From NCBI GenBank assembly GCA_947501685.1, contig CANMWQ010000002.1, positions 1 to 64,000 of the forward strand: DNA of 64,000 nt, given 5' to 3'. The position numbers were made by a program, and so were the translations under genes. This DNA comes from an uncultured Litoreibacter sp. Lineage in GTDB: Bacteria > Pseudomonadota > Alphaproteobacteria > Rhodobacterales > Rhodobacteraceae. Within the stretch, counting starts at the first letter, position 1. Every line of letters starts with the position of its first letter. A model generated the notes under the pieces. That model did not search any database. It was not told the origin of the DNA and saw only the letters and a list, made by a program, of their open reading frames with translations. Positions 26,145 to 35,727 of this stretch are shown piece after piece.

Positions 26145-26849
26145 ATGTCACAGGTGGTTAGCCTCAGCTTCTTCCGGTTCGGGTCCCTCGGGGCCCGGCT
26201 TTGGGCTCTGTCGATGATGGGCCTCGCGCGTCCGGCCATGTCCCGCGTGCCGGATATCGGCTTCTGGAAGCTCTGCGGCTCCGGCAGCGGAGAAGGCTTC
26301 ACCCCCCTGCCCAACACCGCCGTCTACGCCATCCTCGCCACATGGCCCGACCGCGATACCGCCGAGGCGCGCCTGCGCAACACCGGGCTGTTCAACCGCT
26401 ACCGCGCGAAAGCGTCGGAACATTGGACCGTCTTCCTGTCGCCGCAAACCGCGCGCGGGGCGTGGTCGGGGCAAGCGCCGTTCAAAGTGTCGGACAGCAA
26501 AGGCGACGGCACTCTGGCGGTGCTGACCCGCGCCACCATCAAGCCGTCGATCCTGATGCGCTTCTGGGGGCGGGTGCCGGGCATTTCCAAAGTGATCGGC
26601 AGCGACCCCAACGTGGCCTTCAAGATCGGCATCGGGGAGGTCCCCTGGCTGCACCAGATCACCTTCTCGATCTGGCCGGACGCGGTCAAAATGGCCAGCT
26701 TCGCCCGCACCGGGGCGCATGCAGAGGCGATCACGGCGGTGCGCGCCCAGAACTGGTTCAAAGAAGAGCTATACGCCCGCTTCCATGTGCTGTCCGACAG
26801 CGGCAGCTGGAACGGCACCTCTCCCCTTCGGCAAACGGATAAGCTATGA
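26145..26849 (+). CDS. crtA: spheroidene monooxygenase CrtA
   Basis: CrtA is the 234-aa haem-dependent oxygenase that converts spheroidene to spheroidenone when O2 is available. Start ATG 26145 (MSQVVSLSFFRFGSLGARLW) fits the family; a longer open frame upstream overlaps crtI and is rejected. The gene ends in an ATGA overlap with bchI, giving the operon crtA-bchI-bchD-bchO. Confidence 0.93.
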   Translation: MSQVVSLSFFRFGSLGARLWALSMMGLARPAMSRVPDIGFWKLCGSGSGEGFTPLPNTAVYAILATWPDRDTAEARLRNTGLFNRYRAKASEHWTVFLSPQTARGAWSGQAPFKVSDSKGDGTLAVLTRATIKPSILMRFWGRVPGISKVIGSDPNVAFKIGIGEVPWLHQITFSIWPDAVKMASFARTGAHAEAITAVRAQNWFKEELYARFHVLSDSGSWNGTSPLRQTDKL

Positions 26850-27853
26850 AACAGCCTTTCCCCTTCTCGGCCATCGTTGGCCAATCCGAAATGAAACGCG
26901 CGATGATCCTGACGGCGATCGACCCCTCTATTGGCGGGGTGCTGGTCTTTGGCGACCGCGGCACCGGCAAGTCCACCGCCGTGCGCGCGCTGGCCGCTTT
27001 GCTGCCCCCCATCAAGGCCGTGCGCAACTGCCCCGTAAACAGCGAGACCCATGCCGATTGCCCCAACTGGGCGGGCGTGAAAACCAAGTCCACCCACAGC
27101 ATCCCAACGCCCGTGGTGGACCTGCCGCTGGGCGCGTCAGAGGACCGGGTGACCGGCGCTTTGGACATCGAAAAGGCTCTAACAAAGGGCGAAAAGTCGT
27201 TTCAACCGGGTCTGCTGGCGCAGGCGAACCGGGGGTATCTGTATATCGACGAGGTCAACCTGCTGGAAGACCACATTGTGGACCTGCTGCTCGACGTGGC
27301 GCAGTCAGGCGAGAACGTGATCGAGCGCGAAGGCCTGTCGATCCGCCACGCCGCGCGGTTCGTGCTGGTGGGCTCCGGCAACCCGGAGGAGGGCGAGCTG
27401 CGCCCGCAACTGCTGGACCGGTTCGGGCTGTCGGTGGATGTGGCCTCCCCCACCGATATTGGCGAGCGGGTAGACGTGATCAAACGCCGCGACGCCTACG
27501 AGAATGACCACGCCGCCTTCATGCTGCGCTGGCAGGCGGAGGACGCGGCTTTGCGCGACCAGATTACCAAAGCCAAGAAGGCTCTAAAACGGCTGAAAAC
27601 GCCAGAAAAGAGCCTGCATGACGTGGCTGAGCTTTGCGTGAAACTTGGCTCTGACGGGCTGCGGGGGGAGCTGACTTTGTTGAAAGCCGCCCGCGCCTAT
27701 GCGGCGTTTCGCGACGACACGGCGCTGACGCGGTCGCATATCCGCGATGTGGCGGCGATGGCATTGCGCCACCGGCTGCGCCGCGATCCATTGGACGAGG
27801 CAGGATCCGGCACCCGCGTGACCCGCATCGTCGAAGACGTGCTGGGCAGCTAA
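26846..27853 (+). CDS. bchI: magnesium chelatase ATPase subunit I
   Basis: BchI is the AAA+ subunit of magnesium chelatase, which with BchD and BchH inserts Mg into protoporphyrin IX. The 335-aa protein shows Walker A GDRGTGKST (about 35-43), Walker B GYLYIDEVNLLEDH and sensor region VLVGSGNPEEGELRPQLLDR. The stop overlaps the bchD start by one base. Confidence 0.97.
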   Translation: MKQPFPFSAIVGQSEMKRAMILTAIDPSIGGVLVFGDRGTGKSTAVRALAALLPPIKAVRNCPVNSETHADCPNWAGVKTKSTHSIPTPVVDLPLGASEDRVTGALDIEKALTKGEKSFQPGLLAQANRGYLYIDEVNLLEDHIVDLLLDVAQSGENVIEREGLSIRHAARFVLVGSGNPEEGELRPQLLDRFGLSVDVASPTDIGERVDVIKRRDAYENDHAAFMLRWQAEDAALRDQITKAKKALKRLKTPEKSLHDVAELCVKLGSDGLRGELTLLKAARAYAAFRDDTALTRSHIRDVAAMALRHRLRRDPLDEAGSGTRVTRIVEDVLGS

Positions 27854-29487
27854 TGACCCCCGCCGCGCGCATCCTGACGGCTTTGCAGCTTTTGAAGGCC
27901 GATCCTGTGGGTCTGGGCGGGCTGGTGCTGCGCGCCCGTGTGGGCCCCGCGCGGGACGCCGTTCTGGCGCTGACCCGCGACGTGTCTCCAGTGCAGGTGC
28001 GCCTGCATGTCCAGATGACCCGCGAGGATCTGGAAGGTGGGTTGGATCTGGCAGCGACTTTGGGATCAGGCGCCTTGGTGGAACATCGCGGGGTGCTAAA
28101 GCGCGGCGCGTGCCACATAATCCCGATGGCCGAACGGGTCCTGCCGCAAATGGCCGCGACCCTGGCCGCCGTGCTGGACCGCGCGGAGTTTGGGCCCTTC
28201 ATCGCGCTTGACGAAGGCGCGGAGGAGGACGAGGCACTGCCCCCCGCTTTGGCCGACCGGCTGGCGTTACAGCTCGACGTCTCAGAGCTGCGCCTAGCGG
28301 ATTTGGCAGAGCTGTCCTTGCCCGCCGCCATGCCCTTGAGCAAAGTAGACATCCCCGAGGATCTGCCGGAACAGCTGGTGGTGCTGGCGTCTCAACTGGG
28401 GATATCAAGCCTGCGCGCGCCCAGCTTTGCATTGCGCGCCGCCAAGGCGCATGCAGCACTTTCGGGCCGGGATAGGGTCTGTTCTAACGACGTCACCGCC
28501 GCCGTGGAACTGGTCTACGCCCATCGCGCGACACGTTTGCCCGAAGAGGCCCCGCCGGAGGATGACACGCAGCCCGAGGACCAGACCGACCCAAGTGAGG
28601 CGCAGAGCCAAGAGCTGACTATTCCCGACGAGCTTCTGATCGAGGCGATCAAAGCGGCGCTGCCTGCCGATCTGTTGACCAAGCTGCAATCGGGGGCTGC
28701 GCGGAATGCGAAAGGTGCGGGCTCTGGCAAGCGCAAAACCGGCAACAGGCGGGGGCGGCCTTTGCCCTCAACCGGCACGCGGGCGCGGGTGGGGCAGCGG
28801 ATTGACCTGATGGCGACCCTGCGCGCCGCGATCCCATGGCAGACCCTGCGCAAACAGCAAAACCCGGATCGGACGGGCGCGATTGTGCTGGCCGAAGATC
28901 TGCGCGCTAAGCGGTATCAGGAGCTGTCGGACCGGTTGCTGATTTTCACCGTGGATGCCTCTGGCTCGGCGGCGCTGGCAAGATTGGGGGAGGCAAAAGG
29001 CGCAGTGGAATTGCTGCTGGCCGACGCCTATGCGCGGCGCGACCACGTGGCGCTGATCGCCTTTCGCGGCGAGGGCGCGGAGGTGTTGCTGCCGCCGACA
29101 CGCTCGCTGGTGCAGACAAAACGCCGTTTGGCGGAGCTTCCGGGCGGGGGCGGCACGCCGACGGCCTCCGGCCTTGCGAGCGCGTTGGAATTGGCGCTGT
29201 CTGCGGAACGCAAAGGGCTGACGCCCACTGTTATTTTGCTCACAGACGGGCGCAGCAATGTGGCGCTGGACGGCACGCCGGACCGGGGACAAGCGGCGCA
29301 GGACGCCTCACAGCTGGCTTTGCAACTGGCGGCAAAAGGCGTGGACGGCTTGGTGATCGACACCGGAAACCGCCCGGAACGCGCGCTGGCCAATCTGGCC
29401 CGTGACATGCGCGCGCCGTATCTGGCCCTGCCGCGCGCGGATGCCAGAAAACTGTCTGCGGCGGTGACCGACAGCTTGGGCAGCTGA
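27853..29487 (+). CDS. bchD: magnesium chelatase subunit D
   Basis: BchD is the platform subunit that joins the BchI ring to BchH. The 544-aa protein has an inactive AAA-like N-terminal part, an acidic/proline-rich linker (PPEDDTQPEDQTDPSEAQSQ, about 234-255) and a C-terminal von Willebrand A domain with the MIDAS motif VDASGSAA and LLTDGRSN. It is shorter in the AAA part than BchI, which is normal for purple bacteria. Confidence 0.95.
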   Translation: MTPAARILTALQLLKADPVGLGGLVLRARVGPARDAVLALTRDVSPVQVRLHVQMTREDLEGGLDLAATLGSGALVEHRGVLKRGACHIIPMAERVLPQMAATLAAVLDRAEFGPFIALDEGAEEDEALPPALADRLALQLDVSELRLADLAELSLPAAMPLSKVDIPEDLPEQLVVLASQLGISSLRAPSFALRAAKAHAALSGRDRVCSNDVTAAVELVYAHRATRLPEEAPPEDDTQPEDQTDPSEAQSQELTIPDELLIEAIKAALPADLLTKLQSGAARNAKGAGSGKRKTGNRRGRPLPSTGTRARVGQRIDLMATLRAAIPWQTLRKQQNPDRTGAIVLAEDLRAKRYQELSDRLLIFTVDASGSAALARLGEAKGAVELLLADAYARRDHVALIAFRGEGAEVLLPPTRSLVQTKRRLAELPGGGGTPTASGLASALELALSAERKGLTPTVILLTDGRSNVALDGTPDRGQAAQDASQLALQLAAKGVDGLVIDTGNRPERALANLARDMRAPYLALPRADARKLSAAVTDSLGS

Positions 29488-29490
29488 GCC

Positions 29491-30354
29491 GTGGACTGGG
29501 CGCGCCACCGTGATCATTGGCCTTTGGCGCAGACGTCGCGCTTTGTGCTGAGCAAGCCACATAAATGGCATGTGCAAGACAGCGGCAACGGGCCGCTTTT
29601 GCTGCTGATCCATGGCGCGGGCGGGGCGACGCAAAGCTGGCGGCATTTGATACCGCTGCTGAATGAGAGCTACCGCACCATCGCGATTGACCTGCCGGGT
29701 CAGGGGTTCACCAAGCTGGGCGCGCAGCAGCGTTGCGGGTTGGACGAGATGGCCGAAGATATCGCGGCACTTTGCACGCAGGAAGGCTGGTTTCCAGACG
29801 CAATGATCGGCCATTCCGCCGGGGCCGCGATTGCGTTGCGCATGGCCGAAGACATGACCCCTGCCCCGCCCGTGATCGGGATCAACGCGGCGTTGGGCAA
29901 TTTCAAAGGGCCTGCCGGGGTGTTGTTTCCGGTGATGGCGAAGGTACTGGCGGCGACGCCCTGGGTGGCGCATTTGTTTACGGCGTCTGCGTCGCGCGAA
30001 GGCTCGGTGGAGCGTTTGCTGGCGGGCACGGGCTCCACGCTGCCACCCAGTGACATGGTCTATTATAAGGCGCTGGTCAGCGACCGGGGGCATGTGGACG
30101 CGGCGCTGGCGATGATGGCGCAATGGCGGCTGAACCCGCTGTTATCACGCTTGGGTGGGCACCCCTCGAAGACGTTGCTGATCGCGGGGGCGGGGGACAA
30201 AACCGTGCCAGCCCAGACATCGCGGGACGTGGCGCGAGACATGCCCGATGCGGACTATATCGAGTTGGACGGGCTGGGGCATCTGTCCCATGAGGAGGAT
30301 GCAGGCGCGGTGGCCGCGTTGATCACCCGGTTTTTGCAGGGCGCGCCGGGTTGA
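29491..30354 (+). CDS. bchO: alpha/beta hydrolase BchO
   Basis: This is a 287-aa alpha/beta hydrolase with the oxyanion region LLIHGAGGATQSW, the nucleophile elbow GHSAGAAIAL (Ser around 109) and a C-terminal His in GLGHLSHEED. BchO is always found with bchID in purple bacteria and is assigned to magnesium chelation or pigment handling, but its exact reaction is not established. The start is a GTG (29491), three bases behind bchD. Confidence 0.92.
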   Translation: MDWARHRDHWPLAQTSRFVLSKPHKWHVQDSGNGPLLLLIHGAGGATQSWRHLIPLLNESYRTIAIDLPGQGFTKLGAQQRCGLDEMAEDIAALCTQEGWFPDAMIGHSAGAAIALRMAEDMTPAPPVIGINAALGNFKGPAGVLFPVMAKVLAATPWVAHLFTASASREGSVERLLAGTGSTLPPSDMVYYKALVSDRGHVDAALAMMAQWRLNPLLSRLGGHPSKTLLIAGAGDKTVPAQTSRDVARDMPDADYIELDGLGHLSHEEDAGAVAALITRFLQGAPG

Positions 30355-30364
30355 TGCAGATCAA
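30351..30364 (+). promoter_or_regulatory. FNR/FnrL-type box upstream of hemF
   Basis: The sequence TTGATGCAGATCAA matches the FNR consensus TTGAT-N4-ATCAA perfectly. It overlaps the bchO stop codon and is centred about 70 bases before hemF. FnrL boxes of this kind control hem and bch genes in Rhodobacter. This would make hemF expression sensitive to low oxygen, separate from read-through from bchO. Function is inferred from the motif and its position. Confidence 0.7.
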
Positions 30365-30427
30365 GGAAAAAGACGTGGTGCCGGGGCTAGAATTGGCCGA
30401 AGATACTGCAAGGAAAGATGAAACAAG

Positions 30428-31309
30428 ATGTTGGACCAGATGACCGAATTTGACGCCGAGAAGACCCAAGCCGCGGATTGGTTCCGCACCCTGCGCGACC
30501 AGATCGTGGCGGAGTTTCATGCGCTCGAAGACCGCCATGGCGGCGCGGGCCGTGTGGAGGTGAGCAAGACCAAGCGGAGCTCGGACGATGGTTCGGATGC
30601 GGGCGGCGGCGAGATGAGCGTGATGCGCGGCGGCACCGTGTTTGAGAAGGTGGGGGTCAATATCTCGACCGTGTTCGGCACGCTGGGCGAACGCGCTCAA
30701 AACGCGATGGCGGCGCGCAAGGGCATTCCGGGGATGAAAGACGACCCGCGGTTCTGGGCCTCCGGGATCAGTCTGGTGGCACATATGCAAAACCCGCATG
30801 CGCCTGCGGTGCATATAAATACGCGGATGTTCTGGACCCCGCATGCCTGGTGGTTTGGCGGCGGCGCGGACCTGAACCCCTGTCTGGAATACGCAGAGGA
30901 TACGCAGCATTTCCATGACGCCATGAAAGACGGCTGCGAGGGGCATGGCGACGGGCTTTATGCGGAGCTGAAGGCCTGGGCGGATGAATATTTCTACATC
31001 CCGCACCGCCACCGGGCGCGCGGCGTGGGCGGCATCTTTTATGATGATCGCAATACCGGCGATTGGGAGGCGGATTTTCAGCTGACCAAAGATGTGGGCT
31101 CGGCCTTTCTGCCGGCCTTCGTGCCGCTGGTTGACAAGCGGCATCCGATGGCCTGGGGCGAGGCGGAGAAGGAGGCGCAATTGGTGCATCGCGGGCTCTA
31201 TGCAGAGTATAATCTGGTCTATGACCGCGGCACCAAGTTTGGGCTGGAAACCGGCCATGACGCGAATGCGGTTTTGATGAGCCTGCCGCCCTTGGCCAAA
31301 TGGGTGTGA
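30428..31309 (+). CDS. hemF: oxygen-dependent coproporphyrinogen III oxidase
   Basis: HemF carries out aerobic oxidative decarboxylation of coproporphyrinogen III to protoporphyrinogen IX. The 293-aa protein has the HemF signature region AWWFGGGADLNPCLEYAED and the histidine-rich FYIPHRHRARGVGGIFYDD. It lies 73 bases behind bchO with an FNR-type box in between. An O2-using enzyme here fits the O2-dependent cyclase acsF in the same cluster. Confidence 0.95.
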   Translation: MLDQMTEFDAEKTQAADWFRTLRDQIVAEFHALEDRHGGAGRVEVSKTKRSSDDGSDAGGGEMSVMRGGTVFEKVGVNISTVFGTLGERAQNAMAARKGIPGMKDDPRFWASGISLVAHMQNPHAPAVHINTRMFWTPHAWWFGGGADLNPCLEYAEDTQHFHDAMKDGCEGHGDGLYAELKAWADEYFYIPHRHRARGVGGIFYDDRNTGDWEADFQLTKDVGSAFLPAFVPLVDKRHPMAWGEAEKEAQLVHRGLYAEYNLVYDRGTKFGLETGHDANAVLMSLPPLAKWV

Positions 31310-31315
31310 CCTAAA

Positions 31316-31405
31316 GGCGCGGCTGCGCCGCCCACGATATTTTATGGGGATTTTGATGGGGGCTCTGCCCCCGGCGGCGCCTCCCCCGGAGTATTTTTGA
31401 AGCAG
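31316..31405. terminator. convergent hemF/hemE terminator region with a GC-rich repeat motif
   Basis: The hemF side has GGCGC-GGCT-GCGCC (31316-31329) followed by an AT-rich stretch. Further on, GGGGGC-TCT-GCCCCC (31368-31382) is a perfect 6-bp hairpin, followed by CCCCCGGAGTATTTTT. I recognise the last motif as a frequent intergenic element of Roseobacter-group genomes, but cannot count it here. The region separates two convergent genes. Confidence 0.55.
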
Positions 31406-31420
31406 CGATAGGGGGGCGGT

Positions 31421-32455
31421 CTAGCCTGCGCGGACCGTGTCGATCATCAGTTGAACGTTTTCGGGGTCCGCGTCGGGCGTGATGCCGTGACCGAGATTGA
31501 AAATATGCGGCCCGCCTTTGAGCGCGTCCACGATGCGGCGGGTCTCCGACACCAGCGCGTCGCCGCCCGTCACCATGTGGGAAGATTTCAGATTGCCTTG
31601 CACACAGCCATGCGGCTGGAGGTTTTGCGCGACCCAAGCGGCATCCACGCCGTCATCTACGGCGATGCACTCCGCACCGATGCTGGCATGGGTGCCTGCG
31701 TAATTTTCTCCCGCGCCGCGCGGGAAGGCGATGATCGGCACATCTGGATGTGTGTCTTTCAGCGCCTGCGTGATGCGTTGCATCGGATTGATGGAATAGT
31801 CGGTGAAATCATCGCCCTTGAGTGACCCGGCCCAGCTGTCGAAAAGCTTGACGACCTCGGCCCCGGCCTCGATCTGGGCGGAGAGGTAGCTGATGGTGGC
31901 CTCAGTGATCTTGTCCATCAGCCCGTCAAACACGGCGCGATTCTCAGATTTCAGCGCATGGGCGGGGCCTTGATCGGGCGTGCCCTGACCCGCGATCATA
32001 TAGGTGGCCACGGTCCATGGCGCGCCAGCGAAACCGATAAGCGTGGTCTCCGAAGGGAGCTCCTTGGACAGGATGTTGACCGTCTCATAGATCGGCGAGA
32101 GATGCTCGTGAATGTCGTCAGCGGGCTTGAGTTTGGCCAGCTCTTCGGCGGTGGTGATGGTCGAGAGGCGCGGTCCTTCGCCTGTCACGAACCACAGATC
32201 CGCGCCCAGCGCCTGGGGGACCAGAAGGATGTCGGCGAATAGGATCGAGGCATCAAACCCGTAGCGGCGGATGGGCTGCAGGGTGACCTCTGCGGCGAGT
32301 TCGGAATTGTAGCAGAGCGACAGGAAATCCCCGGCTTCAGCACGGGTGGCGCGATACTCCGGCAGGTAGCGGCCAGCCTGGCGCATCATCCAGATGGGGG
32401 GCGTGTCGAGGGTCTCCCCCGCGAGGGCCCGGAGGATGGTTTTGTCTTTGCTCAT
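31421..32455 (-). CDS. hemE: uroporphyrinogen decarboxylase
   Basis: HemE decarboxylates uroporphyrinogen III to coproporphyrinogen III. The 344-aa protein has the signature [17 protein letters not shown] near the N-terminus and [13 protein letters not shown] around 142-154. It is divergent from hemC, with a PpsR-type site between them. Confidence 0.96.
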   Translation of the reverse strand: MSKDKTILRALAGETLDTPPIWMMRQAGRYLPEYRATRAEAGDFLSLCYNSELAAEVTLQPIRRYGFDASILFADILLVPQALGADLWFVTGEGPRLSTITTAEELAKLKPADDIHEHLSPIYETVNILSKELPSETTLIGFAGAPWTVATYMIAGQGTPDQGPAHALKSENRAVFDGLMDKITEATISYLSAQIEAGAEVVKLFDSWAGSLKGDDFTDYSINPMQRITQALKDTHPDVPIIAFPRGAGENYAGTHASIGAECIAVDDGVDAAWVAQNLQPHGCVQGNLKSSHMVTGGDALVSETRRIVDALKGGPHIFNLGHGITPDADPENVQLMIDTVRAG

Positions 32456-32520
32456 GGCGTCGCACTTCCTGCTGAATATCTTGGCACATCATGCTTTTTC
32501 GGGCGGCGAGATACAAGAGT

Positions 32521-32538
32521 TGTCAGGCAAAGCTTACA
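32521..32538. promoter_or_regulatory. PpsR/CrtJ-type operator between hemE and hemC
   Basis: The sequence TGTCAGGCAAAGCTTACA fits TGT-N12-ACA and ends 16 bases before the hemC start. PpsR is known to act on hemC and hemE in Rhodobacter sphaeroides. Only one site is visible in the 99-base divergent region, so control may be weaker than at bchC. Confidence 0.6.
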
Positions 32539-32554
32539 CCTTTAACACTGTCGC

Positions 32555-33502
32555 ATGAGCTATGAATTACCCAGCCCCGCCAAGCCCTTGAACATCGGAA
32601 CCCGCGGCTCGCCGCTTGCTTTGGCGCAGGCCTATGAGACTCGCGAACGGCTGTCAAAAGCCTTCGACCTGCCGCATGAGGCGTTCGAGATTGTTGTGAT
32701 CAAAACCACCGGCGACAAGATTATTGACCGGCCTTTGAAAGAGATCGGCGGCAAGGGGCTGTTCACTCGCGAGATCGAGGACGACATGCTGTCCGGAGCG
32801 ATTGATATTGCGGTCCATTCGATGAAGGACATGCCGACGGTGCAGCCGGACGGGCTGCTGCTGGACACCTACCTGCCGCGCGAGGATGTGCGCGATGCAT
32901 TTATCTCGCCGCGCTCGTCGGGGCTGGCCGATCTGGCGGCGGGCACGGTGGTTGGCACGTCGTCCCTGCGGCGCAAAGCGCAGCTGATGCTGCGGCGGCC
33001 CGACCTGGAGGTTGTGGAGTTTCGCGGCAATTTGCAGACCCGGCTGAAAAAGCTGGAGGACGGGGTCGCGGAGGCGACTTTCCTCGCGATGGCCGGGCTG
33101 AACCGGTTGAAGATGGACGAGGTGCCAAAATCCGCGATTGAGGTGGAGGATATGCTGCCCGCCGTGGCCCAAGGGGCCATTGGGATTGAGCGCCGCGCAA
33201 ATGACGCGCGCGCCGCGGATATGTTGGCGGCCATTCATGATGGTCCGACGGGCGTGCGGCTGGCGGCGGAGCGCAGCTTTCTGGCGGCGCTTGACGGCTC
33301 CTGCGAGACCCCGATTGCCGGGCTAGCGGAGCTGGATGGCGGGTCGATGCGCCTGCGCGGCGAGGTGCTGCGGCCGGACGGGTCGGACGCGATTTCTGAC
33401 GACATCACCTGCGCCGTGGAAGACGGTGCGGAGGCAGGCAAGGCGATGGCAGCGAAGCTGCTGGCGCAGGCCGGGCCGGGGTTCTTTGAGTGGCGTAGCT
33501 AA
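32555..33502 (+). CDS. hemC: porphobilinogen deaminase (hydroxymethylbilane synthase)
   Basis: HemC polymerises four porphobilinogens to hydroxymethylbilane. The 315-aa protein has the N-terminal NIGTRGSPLALAQA, the aspartate region HSMKDMPT and the cofactor cysteine in LDGSCETPIAGLAEL (Cys about 250), which carries the dipyrromethane cofactor. It is convergent with the small zinc-ribbon gene and hemA. Confidence 0.96.
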   Translation: MSYELPSPAKPLNIGTRGSPLALAQAYETRERLSKAFDLPHEAFEIVVIKTTGDKIIDRPLKEIGGKGLFTREIEDDMLSGAIDIAVHSMKDMPTVQPDGLLLDTYLPREDVRDAFISPRSSGLADLAAGTVVGTSSLRRKAQLMLRRPDLEVVEFRGNLQTRLKKLEDGVAEATFLAMAGLNRLKMDEVPKSAIEVEDMLPAVAQGAIGIERRANDARAADMLAAIHDGPTGVRLAAERSFLAALDGSCETPIAGLAELDGGSMRLRGEVLRPDGSDAISDDITCAVEDGAEAGKAMAAKLLAQAGPGFFEWRS

Positions 33503-33505
33503 GCT

Positions 33506-33691
33506 TTAGAGGAAGCCTGTTCCACCACACGCACTGCACGGTATCCCTTGGGTGTTGCCTGTTCCGCCACATTGGTAGCAAGCCCCGAAATGAAGTTCAG
33601 TTTCGGGGATCGAGATCGGGGACTTGATACTGGGTGGCAGCGGAAAAACCCTTGCGATACCAGTGGACGTGCTTTGCGGTGAGGGCGTCAT
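33506..33691 (-). CDS. small DnaJ-type zinc-ribbon protein behind hemA
   Basis: This 61-codon gene is the last of the bchF-hemA superoperon. ATG 33691 is preceded by GAGAAGGA eight bases upstream, a strong ribosome binding site. The N-terminal half is proline/serine-rich, and the C-terminal half has two DnaJ-type motifs, CYQCGGTG (Cys38, Cys41) and CSACGGTG (Cys52, Cys55), enough for one zinc site. No J domain is present. DnaJ-like zinc fingers act in protein folding (for example BSD2 in chloroplasts). A role in assembling pigment enzymes or HemA is only a guess. Confidence 0.75.
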   Translation of the reverse strand: MTPSPQSTSTGIARVFPLPPSIKSPISIPETELHFGACYQCGGTGNTQGIPCSACGGTGFL

Positions 33692-33722
33692 ATTTTCGAT
33701 CCTTCTCAAAAAACAGCCTGTC

Positions 33723-34937
33723 CTAGGCCACCGCATGCGCGATCGCGCATTGCTTCCAGAGCGTCGTAAGCGCATTGAGCAAATGCGCGATATCGGCGTC
33801 GCTGTGCAGCGGTGACGGGGTGAAGCGCAGGCGCTCTGTCCCCTTTGGCACGGTCGGGTAGTTGATGGGTTGGACGTAGATCCCCCACTCATCCATCAGG
33901 TAATCTGCCAGCATCTTGGTCTTGACCGGATCTTTGATCATCACCGGTACAATGTGGCTTTCGTTCATCAGGTGCGGGATACCCGCCCGGTCGAGCCCGT
34001 CGCGGAGCTTTTGGACCTGCTCGCGTTGCTTCATGCGCTCTGTGCCGGATTGCTTGAGATGCGCGATGGAGGTTTTTGCGGCAGCCGCCACAGCCGGTGG
34101 CAGCGCGGTGGTAAAGATGAAGCCCGACGCAAAGCTGCGGATGAAATCGCAAAGCGCGGCGGAGCCGGTGATGTAGCCTCCCACCACACCGAAGGCTTTG
34201 CCAAGCGTGCCTTCGATCAGCGTGATGCGGTCCATCAGGCCTTCTTGCTCGGCCACGCCACCGCCGCGCGGGCCGTAAAGGCCGACGCCGTGGACCTCAT
34301 CGAGATAGGTCATCGCGCCGTATCTCTCCGCCACTTCGACGATCTCCCGGATCGGGGCGATATCGCCATCCATGGAATAGACGGACTCGAACGCGACGAT
34401 CTTTGGGACATTGGCGGGCAGCGCTTGCAATTTGGCCTCCAGGTCTGCCACGTCGTTATGTTTCCACAGCACCTTATCGGCGCGGGAATGGCGGATGCCC
34501 TCGATCATGGAGGCGTGGTTTCCGGCGTCGGACAGGATCACGCAGTTTTCGAGGCGGCTGCCCAAAGTTGAAAGCGCGGCCCAGTTGGAGACGTAGCCGG
34601 AAGTGAACAGCAGCGCGGCTTCTTTGTTGTGCAGATCCGCGAGTTCGGCCTCGAGGAGCAGGTGATCGTGATTGGTGCCGGAGATGTTGCGCGTGCCGCC
34701 TGCGCCCGTGCCGGTGCGCTGCACGGCCTCGCACATGGCGTCGATCACCAGCTTGTTCTGGCCCATGCCAAGGTAGTCGTTGGAGCACCAGACGGTGACG
34801 TCGCGCTGTTCGCCATCGACATGGTTTGAGCACAGGGGGAACTTGCCGCATTTGCGTTCCAGCTCCGCGAAATAGCGGTAGTTGCCTTCTTCCTTGAGGG
34901 CGTCGAGCTGGGCGTTGAAGAGGGCGTCAAAGTTCAT
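33723..34937 (-). CDS. hemA: 5-aminolevulinate synthase
   Basis: HemA is the PLP-dependent condensing enzyme (glycine plus succinyl-CoA) that starts tetrapyrrole synthesis by the C4 pathway of alphaproteobacteria. The 404-aa protein has [13 protein letters not shown], the family block [18 protein letters not shown] and the PLP-lysine region [16 protein letters not shown] (Lys about 248). It overlaps the puhE stop by 11 bases. Its place inside the PGC links ALA supply to pigment genes. Confidence 0.96.
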   Translation of the reverse strand: MNFDALFNAQLDALKEEGNYRYFAELERKCGKFPLCSNHVDGEQRDVTVWCSNDYLGMGQNKLVIDAMCEAVQRTGTGAGGTRNISGTNHDHLLLEAELADLHNKEAALLFTSGYVSNWAALSTLGSRLENCVILSDAGNHASMIEGIRHSRADKVLWKHNDVADLEAKLQALPANVPKIVAFESVYSMDGDIAPIREIVEVAERYGAMTYLDEVHGVGLYGPRGGGVAEQEGLMDRITLIEGTLGKAFGVVGGYITGSAALCDFIRSFASGFIFTTALPPAVAAAAKTSIAHLKQSGTERMKQREQVQKLRDGLDRAGIPHLMNESHIVPVMIKDPVKTKMLADYLMDEWGIYVQPINYPTVPKGTERLRFTPSPLHSDADIAHLLNALTTLWKQCAIAHAVA

Positions 34938-35727
34938 GGGTCTTGTCCTGTGATCTAGGTGGCGCGGGTAGCATCCAGCGCCATAGCTTGGCGTCGGGCA
35001 GTGGTATGACCATCAGCCAATGCTCGATTGCGGCAAGCAGGCTGAGGGCGGTGAGCAGGGCGAACCCTACAATGAAAGGCGTGGTCTCGGCGCTGAAGAG
35101 GCGCTCCGCAAAACAGGCGGCGGCGAGGGTCAGGAGGGTGACACCAACCGGGAAGGCGAAGGTCACGGGGCCTTGGCGGAAATAGGATTTGAGATGCTGC
35201 AACGGCACGGGCACGAATTCAGTGTTGATGCGCGGCACGCCGAAATAGAGGTTCAGCTTGGCCGAGATGCGGGCGACGAAGAGCACCAGATAGACCCACA
35301 TGCCAAACGTGTTGGGGGCCCCGGTAGAGATCACGATAATCACCAAAAGCGTCGCAAAAAGCAGAAGCTCATGATGGGACACGGTGTTCCACGCGCGAAC
35401 AAAGCGGTCCGTTCCAGAAAGACCCGGCGGGCAGTCGCGGCGCTCCGGCCCGGTGATGATGCCTGCAAGAAAGGCCAGCTCGATCCAGCCCCAGATCAGC
35501 AAAACGGAGAGGAAGGAGATATAGACGTTTTGCAGCGTCACCTCGGCGGAGGACACGACGAGCCCGGCAAAGCCCAGCGCGGCCAAGGGCACGCTGAGAA
35601 ACACGGAGCGGCCATGGCCGACGGCCTCCCCCACATCGGATTTGCGCACGACAAGCAGGATCGCCCCGGTGAAAAACCACCAGGCGAACACTGCGAAAAT
35701 CGCGGCTATCCAAGGGGAGGACATCAT
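34927..35727 (-). CDS. puhE: putative photosynthetic complex assembly protein PuhE
   Basis: PuhE is a 266-aa polytopic membrane protein (DUF3623) with about seven hydrophobic segments. In Rhodobacter capsulatus puhE follows puhC and acsF-like genes and influences reaction-centre assembly and bacteriochlorophyll production. The ATG at 35727 overlaps the acsF stop (TAATG); a second ATG follows one codon later. Confidence 0.9.
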   Translation of the reverse strand: MMSSPWIAAIFAVFAWWFFTGAILLVVRKSDVGEAVGHGRSVFLSVPLAALGFAGLVVSSAEVTLQNVYISFLSVLLIWGWIELAFLAGIITGPERRDCPPGLSGTDRFVRAWNTVSHHELLLFATLLVIIVISTGAPNTFGMWVYLVLFVARISAKLNLYFGVPRINTEFVPVPLQHLKSYFRQGPVTFAFPVGVTLLTLAAACFAERLFSAETTPFIVGFALLTALSLLAAIEHWLMVIPLPDAKLWRWMLPAPPRSQDKTHEL

